From Micromonospora polyrhachis (GTDB lineage: Bacteria; Actinomycetota; Actinomycetes; Mycobacteriales; Micromonosporaceae), in the NCBI RefSeq assembly GCF_014203835.1, contig NZ_JACHJW010000001.1, positions 992,001-1,056,000 of the forward strand: a stretch of DNA of 64,000 bases, given 5' to 3'. Below, one piece after another: positions 63,507 to 64,000 of the stretch (position 1 is the stretch's first letter; every line of letters starts with the position of its first letter). The notes under the pieces are model-generated. The model was not told the DNA's origin and made no database searches. It worked only from the letters and a program-made list of their open reading frames with translations. A program made the position numbers and the translations under genes.

Positions 63507-64000
63507 TCACCTCCGGCGAGACTGGGCCACACCGTCTCCTGGGCGGAAGAGCATCAGTGGGGTGGAACCAGTCAGGCCATCGGTAAGCCACCGGTCGGCG
63601 GCCGCCCGCAGCACGACCGCCAGCATCCCCGGTTCGCCCAGCAGCGTGGGGTGCAGCCGCAGGCGGTGCGGCCCGTCCGACACGGGCTCCAGCGTGGCCA
63701 TGACCTCGGGTGACCCGCTGTCGTGGACGGTGAGATCCAGCGCGAACTCGCCATCACGGGTCACGACATGCAACAGACCGCCAGCTCCGGCCCGGATGTG
63801 TCGCACCCCGTCGGCGTCGTCCAGGACCGGCCCCAGCGAGAGCCAGCCGTTGCGAGCCATCACGTCCAGCGCGGTGACGACCGCGTGGCCGAGTGGATCG
63901 CTCTGGCGTGCGGTGTCCACCCAGGTACGCACGGCCTCAGCCGCGCGCCGGTTCGGCCAGGCGTCGTAGGGCGCACGCAGAGTAGCGAGTTCCAGCTCAT
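63507..64000 (-). CDS. Hypothetical protein, C-terminal part, start beyond the window
   Basis: The frame is open from the right edge of the window to a stop at 63507, about 164 residues. Visible stretches: LRAPYDAWPNRRAAEAVRTW, HAVVTALDVMARNGWLSLGP, GLLHVVTRDGEFALDLTVHD, HRLRLHPTLLGEPGMLAVVL. Soluble, alpha/beta, no signal. No family recognised. It is convergent with the ABC pair, 61 bases apart, and may or may not belong to the iron region. Confidence 0.65.
   Translation of the reverse strand, partial: ELELATLRAPYDAWPNRRAAEAVRTWVDTARQSDPLGHAVVTALDVMARNGWLSLGPVLDDADGVRHIRAGAGGLLHVVTRDGEFALDLTVHDSGSPEVMATLEPVSDGPHRLRLHPTLLGEPGMLAVVLRAAADRWLTDGLTGSTPLMLFRPGDGVAQSRRR

Overview
The window is about 70% G+C, and its codon use, GTG/TTG starts and gene content fit a filamentous actinomycete, most likely Micromonosporaceae (Micromonospora or a close relative; this is inference from gene style, not a database match). 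Supporting content includes furA-katG, a RamB/ScfR-type regulator beside aceA-aceB, a SARP/AfsR regulator, several ECF sigma/zf-HC2 pairs and many NarL-type two-component systems. I see no rRNA, tRNA, CRISPR array or insertion sequence. The DNA is chromosomal and accessory in flavour: mostly regulation, surface proteins, transport and stress.

Layout. 1-3270 (minus): a TerY-like vWA protein, a zinc-ribbon protein kinase and a third large protein cut by the window edge. 3553-7304 (plus): a coupled operon of a membrane-anchored solute-binding protein, an unrecognised protein with two C-terminal membrane segments, and an MFS carrier. 7309-8223: an aminoglycoside/hydroxyurea-type phosphotransferase. 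8485-12786: a divergent surface-protein locus in which two secreted proteins share a WxL-like C-terminal domain and a third is a DUF916-like anchored protein. 12899-13709: helix-turn-helix/DUF4180 pair. 13784-15212: MerR regulator and quinone-oxidoreductase. 15213-16230: gene remnants. 16245-19776: secreted proteins including an M14 carboxypeptidase and a fasciclin lipoprotein. 19849-22555: furA-katG. 22622-25500: XRE-TPR regulator divergent from a 41-residue peptide gene, a GNAT acetyltransferase and a frameshifted membrane protein.

25546-37366 holds two paralogous modules, each with an ECF sigma factor, a zf-HC2 membrane anti-sigma factor, an ABC ATPase and two membrane subunits. They face in opposite directions around a multicopper oxidase and a two-component system whose kinase has no ATPase domain. 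37432-39123 is a MarR/epoxide hydrolase pair. 39206-45912 carries a small secreted protein, an orphan response regulator, an AfsR-type regulator and a second NarL-type two-component operon. 46562-51079 is the glyoxylate shunt (aceA, aceB) with its divergent regulator. 51140-54632 is a STAS protein and a response regulator/kinase/GerMN-lipoprotein operon. 54720-63445 is an iron-siderophore region: ATPase, binding protein, fused permease and siderophore-interacting reductase on the minus strand, and a divergent heterodimeric ABC transporter on the plus strand, with an IdeR/DtxR-like box in front of each arm.

The strongest candidates for undescribed biology are the actinobacterial WxL-like surface locus, the XRE-TPR/short-peptide/GNAT locus, the vWA/kinase set at the left edge, and the histidine kinase without an ATP-binding domain.
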